Shown: positions 13,046-25,686, counted from the stretch's first letter. The stretch: DNA of 64,000 bases from Certhia americana (GCA_018697195.1 CM031857.1:61878848-61942847); one strand, 5' to 3'. Translations and numbers: made by a program. Notes: generated from the sequence alone by a model not told the origin.

Positions 13046-14839
13046 TTCCTGCCAATTAGGTGCTTTGTTTTTTTAGCCCTCCTTCTAAAAAGGAAAGTAA
13101 TTTTTGAAGAACATTAGGTTTAAAACTTCTATTTGTACTAGCTGCAGAATAATCTTCTAATAATTTCTCATAGAAAAATCAGAAAAACTGTGGCATAAAC
13201 AAATCTGGAATAAAATTGAGCCTTCAAATTATTAACTGGATGAAAAGGGAGTGGAGTAGGGAGTCATTTTATGAGAATACTGAAGTAAAATATTAAATAA
13301 GAAGTTGCTTTTATTGTCTCTATTAAGCATGTAATACATGAAAGGAATGAAAAGAATGAATCATAATGTTTCTCAAAATTGGGTTATTCACTTTGGGAGA
13401 AGTTTATTTTTATTCCTTAATAATACAATTGTTATATTTCAGTGCCTTTTGGGATGAAAATTAGGGTAGTTAGTGGGGGTATTTAACTACAGAATCTGGT
13501 TTGGGGTTTTTCTTTTCTTTTTTTTTTTTTTTTTTTTCCCTCCATGAGTCAGATGAAATAATTAAGTTCCTGGGTTTTCTGTAAAATCACTTTTATAATT
13601 TCTCTTATAGTTTCCTAAATTCCATCATGCAGTGTGGAAATTATTGTTCCCTTGATAGGTAAAGAAAATTTTGAATAGTCTTTCTTCTTGCTTTTTCCTT
13701 TTTTTTCTTTTTTTTTTCCCTGATCATTTACACACGTTAACTAAATCTCTACTTTCTTGCTAAGTGGACTGTATGATGGGAAAAGCACACTTACCACTGA
13801 AAGTAGGTAAATACAATTGATTAATTTGAGTTTAGTTTCTAAATAGTTTTGTATTTCCAAAATGACACTTTACCATCCATTGCATTCCTGGTATACATTA
13901 ACAGAAACAAATAGCTAATTTGTGTGTGAGAAGGTGAGCTACGCGCAGAAAGCACAGCTTTTTTTTAATAAGTATAAAATTCACTCCATATGTATATTTG
14001 CTAAGTGGAGATAAAAATAGTCTGACAGGGAATGGGGGGGCAGTGTCAGAAAGGGAAGCAATAAAAAAAACACCCTGCAGAGTCCTCTAAAATAATTACT
14101 CTTTGTCAATGAAAATCCTTCTCCAGAAATCAAAATCAACTTGGAAAATTATGGAAGTTCATCCTTAAGCCTTAAAGCAACATCAGTGCTCCAGGACACA
14201 CCACTGTATGTAATAATATGATATAGTTTCAGGATCAGTAAAGTGCAAAGCCAGTTATAATGTTCTGGTGACAAAGGTCAAGAGCTAAGGGCCTGTAGTT
14301 AAATGCAATCCCTTTGGATAGAGGCTGGAGATTCCCAAGGTGTGCTCTTGCTACTCCTTTTCTACAATGTTGTGATTCTTCCAGCCATTTGATTGAGGCT
14401 TATGCAGTTGCAGTGTATTAGAGACGACCTGGAACACTTGCAAACAAACTTCCAACAGGGGCAGAACTTGTAGAACAGGATTACCGAGAAAGGTCTTTAC
14501 AGCCTGGTTGGGACTATCAGAGCTTGTTGGCATACTCGGGTTCTGATATAGTGTCCATTAGCATTGAAAACTGTGTAAAATGTAGGATTAGGTATTTCAG
14601 TGTCCTTTATAATCCTGGTCCAAATATGATTCTATTGGATCGGAAAAGAATTGCCGTGTTTATGTGATCATTTCTATTTTGTTGGTGTTTTATTAGAAAG
14701 TTTGCTACCAGAGTAGTGAAAAGTCTTCCGTTTGCTGCTAATTATTATCTGCTGTACCACTGGCTTTGTCCTGGGACAGCAAAGACAATTCTGTGAATTT
14801 GAAAGCTATAATGGAAGAATGTTGGAGGAAGTCTAGATG
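13046..14839. other. AT-rich non-coding DNA, nothing recognised
   Basis: Contains two T-rich homopolymer stretches, near 13518-13539 and 13698-13718, and otherwise no repeat or coding evidence. Confidence 0.55.
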
Positions 14840-15246
14840 AGTGACACAAAGATGGTCAGAGGCCTGGGGGACCTCCAACTTGAAGACAGGCTGAAAGAGC
14901 TGGGATTGTTCAGCCTGGAGAAGAAAAAAATCCAGAAGATCTTAAGGGGGATTACAGGAGAACAGGAGAAGGATTTTTGCAGGGACAGAGAGGTGACTAA
15001 GTGAGAGAGGGTAAGTTTAGAACAGGTATTAGGAAGGAGTTCTTTATTGTGAGGGTGGTGACCACTTGAACAGGCTGCCCAGAGATGTTGTGAAAGCTCC
15101 ATCTGTGGAAATGTTTAAGGCCAGGTTAGATGGGGCTCTAAGCAACATGGTATAGTAAAAGGTGTTCTTGTCCATGTCTGTGGGGTTGGAACTAGATAAT
15201 TTTTAAGGTCTCTTCTAACCCAAACCATTCTATGAATCTATGATTT
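14840..15246 (+). mobile_element. CR1 3' UTR copy
   Basis: Contains the ordered landmarks of a CR1 3' end: AGCTGGGATTGTTCAGCCTG, a TTCTTTATTGTGAGGGTGGT block, CAGGCTGCCCAGAGA, a GTTGGAACTAGATAAT block, and the terminal microsatellite ATTCTATGAATCTATGAT. It is 5' truncated, as most CR1 copies are, and lies head to tail with another CR1 that starts about 70 bp downstream. Confidence 0.95.
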
Positions 15247-15317
15247 GACTTAAGGACTGCATGCCTAAACTATTCTGGAGGGGCATTTGAAATTTAAGCC
15301 AAGAACATAAGAAATGC

Positions 15318-16361
15318 AGGCTGGAAGAATGGTCTGTGAGGTGAATTGAGAACTGTATGAATGGAGGATTCTGATCAGTTACACAGAGTCCACTTGCAGT
15401 GTTGTAGTTAGTAGTTTGGTATTCTCCAGGGGTCAATATTGGGTCCAGTCTTGTTTAATTTATCCATTGATGACTTGCATAAAGGGACAGAGTGGAACCT
15501 CAGCATGTTTGGGGGTGACAAATAGCTGGCAGAAGTGGCCAATATCCCAGAGTGCTGTGTAACCCTGCAGAAGGACCTTGACAAGCTGGAGACATGGACA
15601 GGGCAAGGCCTTCTAAAAGTTAGCAAAGGCAAGTACAGGGTCCTGCACCTGGGGAGGAGTAACACATGTCCCAGCACAGGCTGGAGGCTGATCTGTTAGA
15701 AAGCAGCTCTGCAAAGAAGGACCTGGGGGTCCTGGTGGACCACAAACTGTCCATGAGCCTGTAGTGTGTCCTGGGGAAGAAGGCTGATTATATCCTGGGG
15801 TGTACTAGGAAGAACATTGACAGTAGGTCAAGGAAGGAGATCCTGCCCCTCTACTCAGCCCTCATGAAGCCACATCTGGAGCACTGTGAACAGTTCTGGG
15901 CTCTCAGCATGAGAGACATGAAGATCCTGGAGGAGGTCCTGCAGCGGGCTATGAATATGATGAGGATATTTGACCATCTCTCTTTTTAGAGACTTGGGCC
16001 TGTTCAGACTTGAGGAGAGAAGACTGAGATAAGGTCTTGTCAATGTATGCAAGTATCTGAAAGAAGGATTCAAGAGGATGGAGCCAGGCTCTTCTTGGGA
16101 GTGCTGAGCAATAGAAAAGAGGTAATGGGAAGAAATTGGAACACAGAAAACGTCCACATAAGGAAGAGCCTCTTTATTGTAAGGATGTCCAAGAAGTGGA
16201 ACAGGCTGGCCAGAGAGGCTGTGGAGTCTCCTTCTCCTGAGACATTCAAAAGCTGGCTGGACACAACCCTGAGTTTTGTGCTCCAGGGGACACTGCTTGA
16301 CAAGGTGGGGATAGATCTACAGATGCCCCTTTCACTTTTACCTTTTCTGTGATTCTGTGAT
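15318..16361 (+). mobile_element. CR1 copy with ORF2 reverse-transcriptase C-terminus and 3' UTR
   Basis: Translation shows the CR1 ORF2 C-terminal region in broken frames: [14 protein letters not shown], then a FGGDK stretch where the RT catalytic FADDTKL is expected, KDLDKLETWTG, KYRVLHLG, and KKDLGVLVDHKLSMSL. The lost ADD motif, internal stops and frameshifts show that it is inactive. The 3' UTR follows, with TTTATTGTAAGGATGTCCAA and AACAGGCTGGCCAGAGAGGC, ending in CTGTGATTCTGTGATA. At about 1.04 kb it is the longest CR1 remnant here. CR1 ORF2 normally supplies endonuclease and RT for target-primed retrotransposition. Confidence 0.93.
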
Positions 16362-17931
16362 ATTAAGGAGGATTTATCGCCTTAGGCAATTGAATTCAGG
16401 CTAAAGAGCCTAAGTGTGACTCACAACAGGAACAGTGGTTGAAAGTAAACACTTCTTAGATAGATCACACCATAGTTACCTTGACTAGAATAAGACAAAG
16501 GAAAAAGAAAAAAAAAATACTCTTAATTGTATCTCTGGTTTTAATAAGAAAAAAAGAAAGCAATGACAAAACATTGCTTGGAAATAAATCTGATTCGTTA
16601 GTAGGGGTTAATAGTCTTTCTCAGGTTGTTCAGTGTCATATCAAGCCCTTCTTATTAGATGAAAGAAGAAAATTACAAGCAAAGATGGGATATAATCAAT
16701 ATTAAGCCAAACAGACAGAAGAGTATAAAAAATCAGGATACACTTAGTCCCTCAATAACTTTCATAAAAATAAACTTGAAGAGATGATTTCAAAAAGCAT
16801 TTTGTTATGTTCAAAGCAAAACATAAGAGTAGTTTTAAATTGATTTTCTTCCTTGTAGCATTTTAACTCTCTGACTTTCATCAGGAACTTTGCTATTTCC
16901 TTTGAGACAGATATGCAATAAGTACAAATAGTTCATTTTTCAAGGAGGGTGATTATTTACATTGCTTTTGGATACAGGTATATACTTTATATAGTATACA
17001 CTGAAGACAAGCAAAACCATATCGTCCAGAAGTCAAAGTGCTGGCTGTGAAATAACAGACTTTACTTAAAGAAAACTCTGACGAATGTCTGACTCCACAA
17101 CAGCACAGGACAACAACTCTATTTGGTACCTTGTATTTCTGGAAAGAGGAAGTAGGAGGAGTGAAGGAGAAGGTGCTGTTGTTCACAATCATAAAAGTAT
17201 CTGTATGTCAAAGAAAAACTAAAATACCTACTGAGAACCTGAAAAGTATTTAAAAAATGCCTTCCAACTTCTAGTTTCAGAACAGGGAATTGCAATAGCT
17301 TCCTGATGTTTACTCTAATTCATTTTTACTTACAAGGATCAGAGACAGCTAATACTGATCTCATGAACTTACATGGTATTGCATCATTCAAATGTATTTT
17401 TTCACCATGTAATAATACCCTCCTTCAAACTCAGCAGTGGACTAAGAATGAGTAAATCCACTCATTAAGCAAAATAACTAGTTCAAGATCACCTTTTTCC
17501 CAATCTTTCAAAACCCCCCATTTCATCTGAAATGTCTGTCTTGTATCCAGGTGCCCTGAAATTTTCTCTGAAATTGTTATTCATCCATTCCTGCCTACTT
17601 CTTTAGCCTTCTACTCTTCATTTTTATCCATGTTCCTGTCCTTTGTTTTATGTGTATATCTTCATAAAAGAAAACATGCTTTGCCCCATGTTCAGCCTGT
17701 GCAGCTTGATTTTCTCATATTCTTTTCTTCTACCCCTCAAGTTTATCATTGTTTCTCTACTGTTTCCAAGTAGCAATGAATTACAGAAAGGTAGGAAAAT
17801 AATTGAAAGAAGAAAATTGTTTTTCTTCTCATTTTCACTTTTTTTTTTCACTTAATAAGGAAAAAAATGGTCATTTTCATGTATGATGTGCATAACTAAT
17901 CGTTAAAATTTATCAAAACATGATTTAAGCC
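16362..17931. other. AT-rich non-coding DNA, nothing recognised
   Basis: No gene, repeat family or RNA gene is supported. Short open stretches on both strands (16481-16705, 17643-17855) are A/T-driven and overlap in antisense. Confidence 0.55.
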
Positions 17932-18000
17932 ACACACAAATACACACATACACATCTGAAAATACACATGAATATTTATATATACACAAACACACACTTA
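17932..18000. repeat. Imperfect (CA)-rich microsatellite
   Basis: CACACACAAATACACACATA and similar degenerate CA/TA units over about 70 bp. Confidence 0.7.
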
Positions 18001-18099
18001 TATTTGTAAAGTTTTCAAAGTATAGGAACACTACACCTAAAATTGTAGAGTTGAAAATATAAATGGATGTATCTTTATATTGATTTTTGCATGCATGCA

Positions 18100-18563
18100 A
18101 ATTGTGGTGTTTTATGTGCTTTTTGTACTCCCACAATGGCAAGGAGTTTGGGGGTGCATGGAATGTTGGGAGGGGATGCAGCCAGGACAGGTGACCCAAA
18201 CTGACCAAAGGGACATTCCAGACTGTATGGCATCATGCTCAGTATACAAATATGGATATAGAAGGAGGAAGGAGGGACATTTGTAGTTGTCATGTTTGTC
18301 TTCCTAAGTCACCACTATAGGTGATGGAGCCCTGCTCTCCTGGAGATGACTGAACACCTGCCTGCATGTGGGAAGCACTGAATTAATTCTTTGTTTTGCT
18401 TTGCTTGGGTGAGCAGCTTTTGCCTTCCCTATTATTTCCCTTTAAATTCAACCCACGAGCTTTTTACCTTTTACTCTTCCAGCGCTCTCCCTGATCCTGC
18501 TGCTGGGGGAATGAGCAAGTGTCTGTGTGAGGATTGGCTTCTAACTGGGGTTAAACCACAGCA
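18100..18563 (+). mobile_element. ERV LTR, 5' truncated, plus orientation
   Basis: Same LTR family as 7800-8392 but on the plus strand. Matching blocks in order are GGGGGTGCATGGAATGTTGG, ACTGACCAAAGGGACATTCC, GATGGAGCCCTGCTCTCCTG, GCTGAACACC-like text (here ACTGAACACCTGCCTGCATG), TTGTTTTGCTTTGCTTG, a CAACCCACGAGC block and the terminal TTAAACCACAGCA. The first roughly 130 bp of the LTR, including the TGTGCTGG start, are missing. No gag, pol or env sequence flanks it. Confidence 0.85.
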
Positions 18564-19129
18564 AAACAACAAGCAACTTCAGGTAAACATAACACAAGGC
18601 TACATGGGTATACTTTCCATGTCTGATAAACAAAGCACTTCAGCTTGTAAACATCAAAAGATGTCTACATATACCCTCAAGCACTAAGCCATGGAGGGAA
18701 AAATATGCATTTTTCTTTTCTCCTGATACCCCTTCTGGTATTTCTTCAGTCTACCCTTAGTTACCTAAGGATTTGACACAATGTTCTTACAACAAAAAGA
18801 AAAAAAAATGCAGCAGGTTGTCTTATTAGAAACTAGGATGCACATGCTATGGCTTGATGGGAGCTGCAGTAGTACTGTTAGCTATAATACCTATGTTTCA
18901 CATACAGGTTTTTATTTTGTAATGGAAATTATTAATTCTATTGAATTATTACATGATCATGGAGAAGCAGGGCCAGAATAGAGGGAATTAAATGGTGAGA
19001 TTGTACATAATATGCACTCAGTGCAAAAATTTCATAATTTTCATAATTGTCATAATTTCTACTTCTTCAGATCTATTTCTAATTTTTGCACCCAGTAAAA
19101 TAACAGTAAATAATTGATTGACTTTCACC
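18564..19129. other. Non-coding DNA, nothing recognised
   Basis: AT-rich sequence without a repeat family or coding signal that I can identify. Confidence 0.5.
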
Positions 19130-19540
19130 TATCTTACTTAATATGATAATGGAAACCTTGACAGAAAGGGTCAAGAAATACTAAAATTAGATGGGTCAAG
19201 GCAGTAAATGGTAACACATCATGTTGTATGCAGATGATATGTTGCTGTACTGATAGCAAAGTGGATTATTAACCTAGTCAGAACAGTATATTTGATTTGA
19301 ATCCTGACTGTCCTGAAGATCAATTTAGACAAATCTATCTTCAAGTTGACAGTGATGTGAAGCATAAAATTTGAGTGGTTTGCACTTTTAGATTTTAAAT
19401 GGAGTAGATGACAAAATAAATTAAATATGGAAGGGCTTTTTTTTTTTTTTATTTATTTAGCAAAGTTGTACTGCTTACCATCCCTTTCTCTGCCTTCAAG
19501 AAAAGGTACAAAAAGAACACTGAAAAAAGAATGACACAAA
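19130..19540 (+). mobile_element. Decayed L1/Tx1-like non-LTR retrotransposon, reverse-transcriptase fragment
   Basis: Three peptide landmarks of L1-type reverse transcriptase appear in order on the plus strand, in different frames because of indels. METLTERVKKY is at about 19147, HIMLYADDMLLY is at 19215-19250 (the catalytic YADD is at 19227-19238), and KINLDKSIF is at 19316-19342. YADD and KINLDK are 89 nt apart, close to the 32 or so residues usual in L1-clade RTs. The YADDM-LLY form differs from the FADDTKL of CR1, so this is not a CR1 copy. Stops and frameshifts show that it is dead. The boundaries are guesses, and the 3' part fades out near a T-rich stretch. Confidence 0.65.
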
Positions 19541-20640
19541 ATCAAGTTTCTTACAGTTACAGGTGTAGGAAAGATTGATGCAGTTTGCAAAGTCACCTTC
19601 ACATGATTTTTATATTTGTCATGGTTGCCTTGTCTAGTCTGCTTCTCAAAAATTGTTGAAGATTATTAAAGATCGTATCTGAGAAGAGGAAAGTGGTCTC
19701 TGTTCACTCTTAGATAACTTTAGAGATGGGGCATCCCTTTTTAAGAGCTCTCACTGGGCATTTGTGCCTCAGGGCAAAATATGTCACCTTCAAACCTCTC
19801 TATATAAATCACTTCATGCTTATAACACACACTCTGAATTCCAAATGGATCATCAGTCTCTTAAAAGTAGTGATAACGCATTTAGTAGCTAGTGAACAAT
19901 ATGTAAAATGGACTAGTGCCGAAGTTATGGAAGAGAATGCCTTGGAGTTTGTTTAAATCTACCCAAAAATAAAAGGGAAAACGATACATCTGGTAGTAGT
20001 CTAGCTAGTGGTTTGCTTGGCAAATCTGTACATGTCACAAATTAATGGTTTGCTGAATGGGATAGAAAGAACAGCAACTGAGCTCTAAACTTACGCTTTT
20101 CTCTTAAACCTTCTACACTCATCACCCCAAGGGATGTGATGTCAAACACCCCTGTGTTTGAGATTGAGATTAATATCTATGCTGGTGCAAAGCACTTGTC
20201 TTTGAATATCAGCTGGATGCCATGCAATACCACAATGAACAGTGCCACTGTGTACCTGAAATAGGTGTATGCGTAGAAACAGGCCAGAATGTGAAAATGT
20301 GCTATATGCCTTCAGTGTATTGAAGAGTGGTTTAAGATTAAGGAGGTGAAAAGAGCCAAAGGCATCATAGGAACCTACTGTTGTTTCAGATGAGTCTTTC
20401 TTTGATCTCTGTTTTCAATCCTAATCTTGCTTTGAAGCTTAACAGCTAACCAGGACAAAAATTGTACTAGGGAAAAATCTAGAGATTGAGCAGTATCAGT
20501 GATGAGGTTTAAACCAAGCTGGAAATCAAGCTCTATGCAGCCACTCCCCTTCTCCTACCCAAGCTGAGATAATGAAAAAAATTTTGGAAGCAGCAATGTG
20601 ATAGGAAAATGAACAGTAACAGCAACAATAATATTAACAA
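19541..20640. other. Unassigned DNA following the L1-like fossil
   Basis: May include further decayed retroelement sequence, but no motif is clear enough to claim. There is no convincing exon or RNA gene. Confidence 0.4.
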
Positions 20641-21350
20641 ATGTATACAAACACAGAGTTACTATATGTAAAATGTTCACAGAGTCCCAATGTGAGCTGC
20701 TGCCAGGTGGCTCTTGAGACAAGGAAGAAAATGGCAGACAAACCCATCTGCACCCATGTTTTTCCCCCAACCCCAAGGCAAGGAAAGAATCCAACAGTGT
20801 TGGATAAATTGTTTGCACCCATGCTCCTTCTCCAAGCTCAAGAAAACAAAATAATGACAGTAACTACTCTGTTCACCATTTACTCCCTGGAAAGAAGGGA
20901 CAAAAATGGTGGTGGAGGATCTGTGCCCCTTCTCATCCACTTGAAGCCACAGACCCCTCTTCATGGAAGTGAGAATTCCTTATTTGTGCTTCTGCAGCGA
21001 TGATGAAAGTGGCGTAGAATAACAACCTGGACACATCCACATGGCTCCATGCTCAAGCTTCTACCCATCCTTGACCAAAAATAGGACAATCGGCAACCAC
21101 CAGTCTCTTGAGGGCTGTTCCAGGAGACTCAAATGTACCTAAAAACCAGTCTTAAGGAGCATGTGACATCACTGAGGTACTTTCAGTTTTGTGCATGGTG
21201 ATATGCTTCATGCCACTGGCTATGCCTGTAACTTAAAACAAAGTTGATAAACAATCTCAGATCATTCCACCAGTTTGTATCCATGATACACAGAGCTAGC
21301 TCCAGCTACAGCATGCTGACTAGGACTTTTCTCTTCCTTAGGAGAGCATT
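20641..21350. other. Unidentified segment of higher GC than its surroundings
   Basis: About 700 bp with noticeably more G+C than the flanking DNA and open stretches on both strands (20641-21003 plus, 20677-20964 minus). No protein family is recognised in any frame. The phrase TGCACCCATG occurs twice, at about 20749 and 20814. It looks like an old, unrecognised repeat or LTR rather than a gene. Confidence 0.3.
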
Positions 21351-22761
21351 TATCCCAGTCTGAAGTTTCTATCACTTAAAGTCACCTGTTTGTGAGTTTT
21401 TTTCATTTGGCAGTGAAATTCAATGAAGAATGTACTGATTGAAAGAAAATAATATGTGCTAGTGGCAACTATTTCACTTTAAAATTCTATCCTAGCAAAT
21501 AGTTCAATGTGGTCTGCTGGATATTAGCTGCATAATTTAAGGAGTTCTGTATTATATTATACTGGGCAGTATTTTCTGAAGGAATGTTATGAATTCTAGC
21601 CTATCTGCTAGTTAGGTTTGGTTGTGGATTTTTGAAATGTCATATAACATTTCTAGGTGCAATTTTATTGCCTGATTTATTTTCTTCATACATATTATGG
21701 GTATGATTTTAATTTCTTATTTTGAGAGGAGATTATTTGTATCATGCCCTGTTCTTTCCTTGAAAGCTGTTAAATTAGATCCTAAAAGCAATGTTATATA
21801 TAATAAATTAGCAGTATTGTGTGAAAAAAGGAAATCCGATAGTTGGGGGTTGTTTGTTAGTTTGTTTGTTTTCTCTTTTTTATTTCCTTCTTCAGGATTT
21901 TTTTTGCTTGCTTGCTTGTTTTTTGTTTTGTTTTTTGAATTTTGTCTACAGCATGAAAAATTTAATACAGGAAAATGCACATGAAGATGACACATTCTCT
22001 GATGTACCAAAATGATCTAAAAGGCCAATCCTATGACTTTGGATATTTGCTAGTTTATAAATGCAAGTCTGCCAAATATCCTACCTATTTTACTATATTT
22101 TGAACTTCTCAGATGTAGAATGGTGCTGTGAGTTTGAATCTGAGAACATTAATCCATGGGGCTGCAAAATATATGTACTCTGACTTGTTACAAAGATCCA
22201 CTCAGCCTGTATGTCTGTCCTGAATGTGCTAGCAAAACTGGAACTAGATTAATGCTGACATAGTTGTGATAAATAAGTTAGCTCCATTGCTAAGATAAAT
22301 TGACAGTGGTATAAATAGCCTTTTTCTACATATTCTCCAGACCTTATCCAATAAATAAAACTTTAATAAAATATGTGTGCTTACTATTTGATTGCTGACT
22401 GTAAAATTGCAGTTTTTTAACTGCTTCAGGAAATATCTTTAAAACAAAAATAGACTGTTTTAATATTTATTTATTTATTTATTTATAGTCATACAACTTG
22501 AAAGTAAATTATATAGAATTTTCAATACTGTGCTTTGGGTACAGTATTGTGCAAATATTGCGAAGTTAGTAAGACTGAATAGTAAGACTGACTTATAGAC
22601 TGTAAGCACATGTTCTGAAAAGGCTCTCATTCCTGAAAAACATTCTTAATGTAACATTAGAGGGTTGTATGTCCAGAGATATATGCATAAAAAAACTCAT
22701 TCTTGTTACTTGGACAGTGTTTTTTTTTTTCCTCTTAGAGAATTTTCTCTATATCTAATGG
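21351..22761. other. AT-rich non-coding DNA with short simple repeats
   Basis: Includes T/G-rich stretches of GTTT and GCTT units near 21850-21935 and a short (TTTA)n near 22466-22487. No gene evidence. Confidence 0.55.
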
Positions 22762-22912
22762 AAAGGGGAGGGAAGTTCAGGAAAGGGAAGTTCAGGGAAG
22801 GGAAAGGAAGGGAAAGGATGAGAATTTCAGGGAAGGGAAGTTCAGGGAAGGGAAGTTCAGGGAAGTTCAGGGAAGTTCAGGGAAGTTCAAGGAAGGGAAA
22901 GGAAGGGAAGGG
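22762..22912. repeat. Purine-rich minisatellite of GGGAAGTTCA-type units
   Basis: About 150 bp of GGAAGTTCAG and GGAAGGGAAA units. From about 22851 the 10-bp unit GGAAGTTCAG repeats in perfect register four times. Seven positions fit TTCN3GAA, the generic STAT/GAS palindrome. Apart from the TTC triplets the strand is nearly all purine. Confidence 0.9.
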
Positions 22913-24185
22913 ATAGATATTTTACAATTTTTTTTAATATAACAATCAATCTCATGAGTATCAATATTATTGGTCTGATAAGTTCTTACACCTAGCTAAG
23001 ACCAGTGCAAATTCTTAGTATTCCATCTAAGCTTAGCTCAGAGGAGCAGGTCATCTCAGGAGCCTCTTCAGCAGCCAAAATTGACTGCAATGTGTGCATC
23101 TAGTATTTGTGTGAAAGTCACTCAGATTCTTACTCAAGGTCTAATAAAAATATCAAAAGCAAAGTACAAACCAGAAAGATTCTGATCTTGTTTGTTCTTA
23201 CCTGATAAATTCACACCATTATAATCCTTTCTGCTAAGTGACATTGATTTAAATGTGTACTATATCTTTATGCTCATGTTTAAACTAGTAAAAAAAAAAA
23301 AAAAAATGTTCTGCTGTACTCCAGTGAAGTCAAGAGCACATAGAAAAGTGTGAGGAAAATATCTGACAATGTATTTCATTTTCATTTCCCCATATATAAC
23401 ATTTTTACGCATTCATTTTAATTTTTCTTCCTTGCCATTACATTTCAGATTCTGTGGGGTTTAATGGGAATTGTCCTTAGGTTGAAATTTTATACTTTTG
23501 TTTTTTATCTCTTTGCAGATAACAGGAAAAATATATTGGTGTAATAATATAACCTATTTTAAAACTAAACATCAAGATTCAATAAATAATCTAAATACTC
23601 AAAACAAAGAAACAAGCAATTCCTTCTCTCCAGTGCCCTGTAGTTTCATTAAATTACATATTATTAATGTGTAGGAGATGCAGTTTTTTTCCCTGGTGGG
23701 TTAATTAGTACAAATGGCTGTTTTTGTAAACTATGATATTTTTATTGTTATTTTAGACAAAGCAATGTCTCATTTAATGTCATATTTTTTGCTGAATAGA
23801 AGAATTTCATCAGAAAATTGTGCAAAAGCAACATAAATTGTACATAATTTCAAGGGCTTTCAGAATTTTTTATACATTCAGAAACTCTGTTGTATTTTGT
23901 ACAGAAATTCCTTTCTCTAAGTTAAGGAATGGCTTGGATATTTCCAAGTTAAGGTCTTTCTTAAAACTGGACCCCTGATATTAGTCCAAAGATTTTTAGT
24001 CAGGTTTTAGTCAAAGTGTTAATTACCTACTAAATTAAATGAGGAATTATTTGTATTTCTTTATGTTGATAAAATGCATATTTCTATTAAATAGAGAAAG
24101 CCTTTTGACAAACTGCGTTATTTGGGATACTATTTATATAAATGTTTTTTAGCATAACTTGCCTAGCTTTAGCAGCTCGATTTAC
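22913..24185. other. AT-rich non-coding DNA, nothing recognised
   Basis: Contains an A homopolymer near 23289-23306. No repeat family or gene is supported. Confidence 0.55.
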
Positions 24186-24591
24186 TGAAGCCTTAGGTGG
24201 CAAGTTCTGAACTTTCACCCAGATATGGTAAACTTTTACCTAGTTAAATAAAAGAAGGCCCTTGAGATTGTTCAAGACTGAAGATAAGGAAGGTACAGTC
24301 ACCAGAGGAACCTGCAGCCCAGAGATAAGGAAAGAAATTGCTCACCTATGAAGCTACCTAATGAAGAACAGGAATTCACCAGACCTTAATACAACTATTG
24401 ACCCAAATTTTATGTGAGGGGTTGGGAGTTTAGATTGTAAGAGCATGAATGCCTGGGGATTTCTTCATTCAGAATCCTTCTTCAGACACAACCAGCTTGA
24501 GCTGAAGTGCTATTAATAAAATGGACTTTTTATAGTAGAATACAACTTTTGATTTATTTATTCAGCAAAAACCTAGTCTTGCTCTGTTACA
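24186..24591 (+). mobile_element. Probable ERV LTR, plus orientation
   Basis: The stretch could start TGAAGCC and end GTTACA, with an AATAAA at 24525-24530 about 60 bp from the end. That signal sits in CTATTAATAAAATGGAC, a layout like the R-U5 region of several avian ERV LTRs. No convincing target-site duplication was found at these edges, so the boundaries are approximate. An unrelated AT-rich segment with a chance poly(A) signal is the alternative. Confidence 0.42.
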
Positions 24592-25686
24592 GTGGCTGGC
24601 ATGCATAATTTCTATAACACATATAAAGGAGTAAGATAATCCAGAATACTGCTCATTGAAAGAAGAGCAATATGGTTTAGGTCTAATTTGTCACATTTGG
24701 TCTAATATTTTCACATAAACATTTGCAGGAGTTATACATGTACAATTTGCTAAAAATATGTAATTAAGTTTAATGTATTATCCAATATGAGTTATTTTCC
24801 TGTCTGAAATAGAAACTAGACATCTTGCTTTTTGATAAATGCGGACATGATAAATGTGATATATACCAGTATCTATAGAAAATTTAGTTCAGCATCTGGA
24901 TGAAAATATAGATCATTACACTCCAAAACACAATATCCTTTTCCTAAAAGAATACATTTTTCTCTTTCCACTAGTCTTCTTTCAAAGTCAGAATTCAGTC
25001 TGGTCACAAAAACCAATAAACGTATATTAGACACTTCTCCAGAGCAATGGCTTTCCTCCATTGTCTTTTTTTATTGTTATAGTAGGATGTTTCCCTCCAG
25101 GCTTCAGAAAACAGGAATGCTATTTCATTTTTTATAAGTGACTTCGTCTCCTCTCCTCACTATTTTTGACATTACCTTATGCCTTTGATATAATTTTAAC
25201 CTCTGTAAAATCAGTAGCCTAAAATTTCTTTCAAAGCAAAAAAATAAAATAAAGACTATTCTGCATTTGGTCCAGTAGCTGACTTTTCTTCTAGTTAGAA
25301 GAATGTTCATCAATGTGGTGAAATAGTTTTGAATGCTTCATATGTGAAATGATTCAGATATCAATGCTGGGAAATGTATTGGTGGAAATAAGTATATTTC
25401 TGACATAGAATTTCACCAGTTCTAAATTCAGCAATGGTTCAGGGAATTCTCTGTATCTCTGCTCATGGGATGTCAGCATACAAGCAGTTCCTCTGACTTC
25501 AATGAGATTCCTTAGGCAAATAATGGTGGAGTACAATGAATTATGTCAATACTTCAAAATAAAAGAGCAACAGGACTTGTTCTGTAGCTTTGAGGGTAAA
25601 GAAATAGTTTGAGTACAGTCACACAACATTGCACTGGTTCTGGGTCTCCCCTGAATTGCATATGGTGCCCTTATATTCACACAAGG
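24592..25686. other. AT-rich non-coding DNA, nothing recognised
   Basis: Only short random open stretches, on the minus strand. No repeat recognised. Confidence 0.55.
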
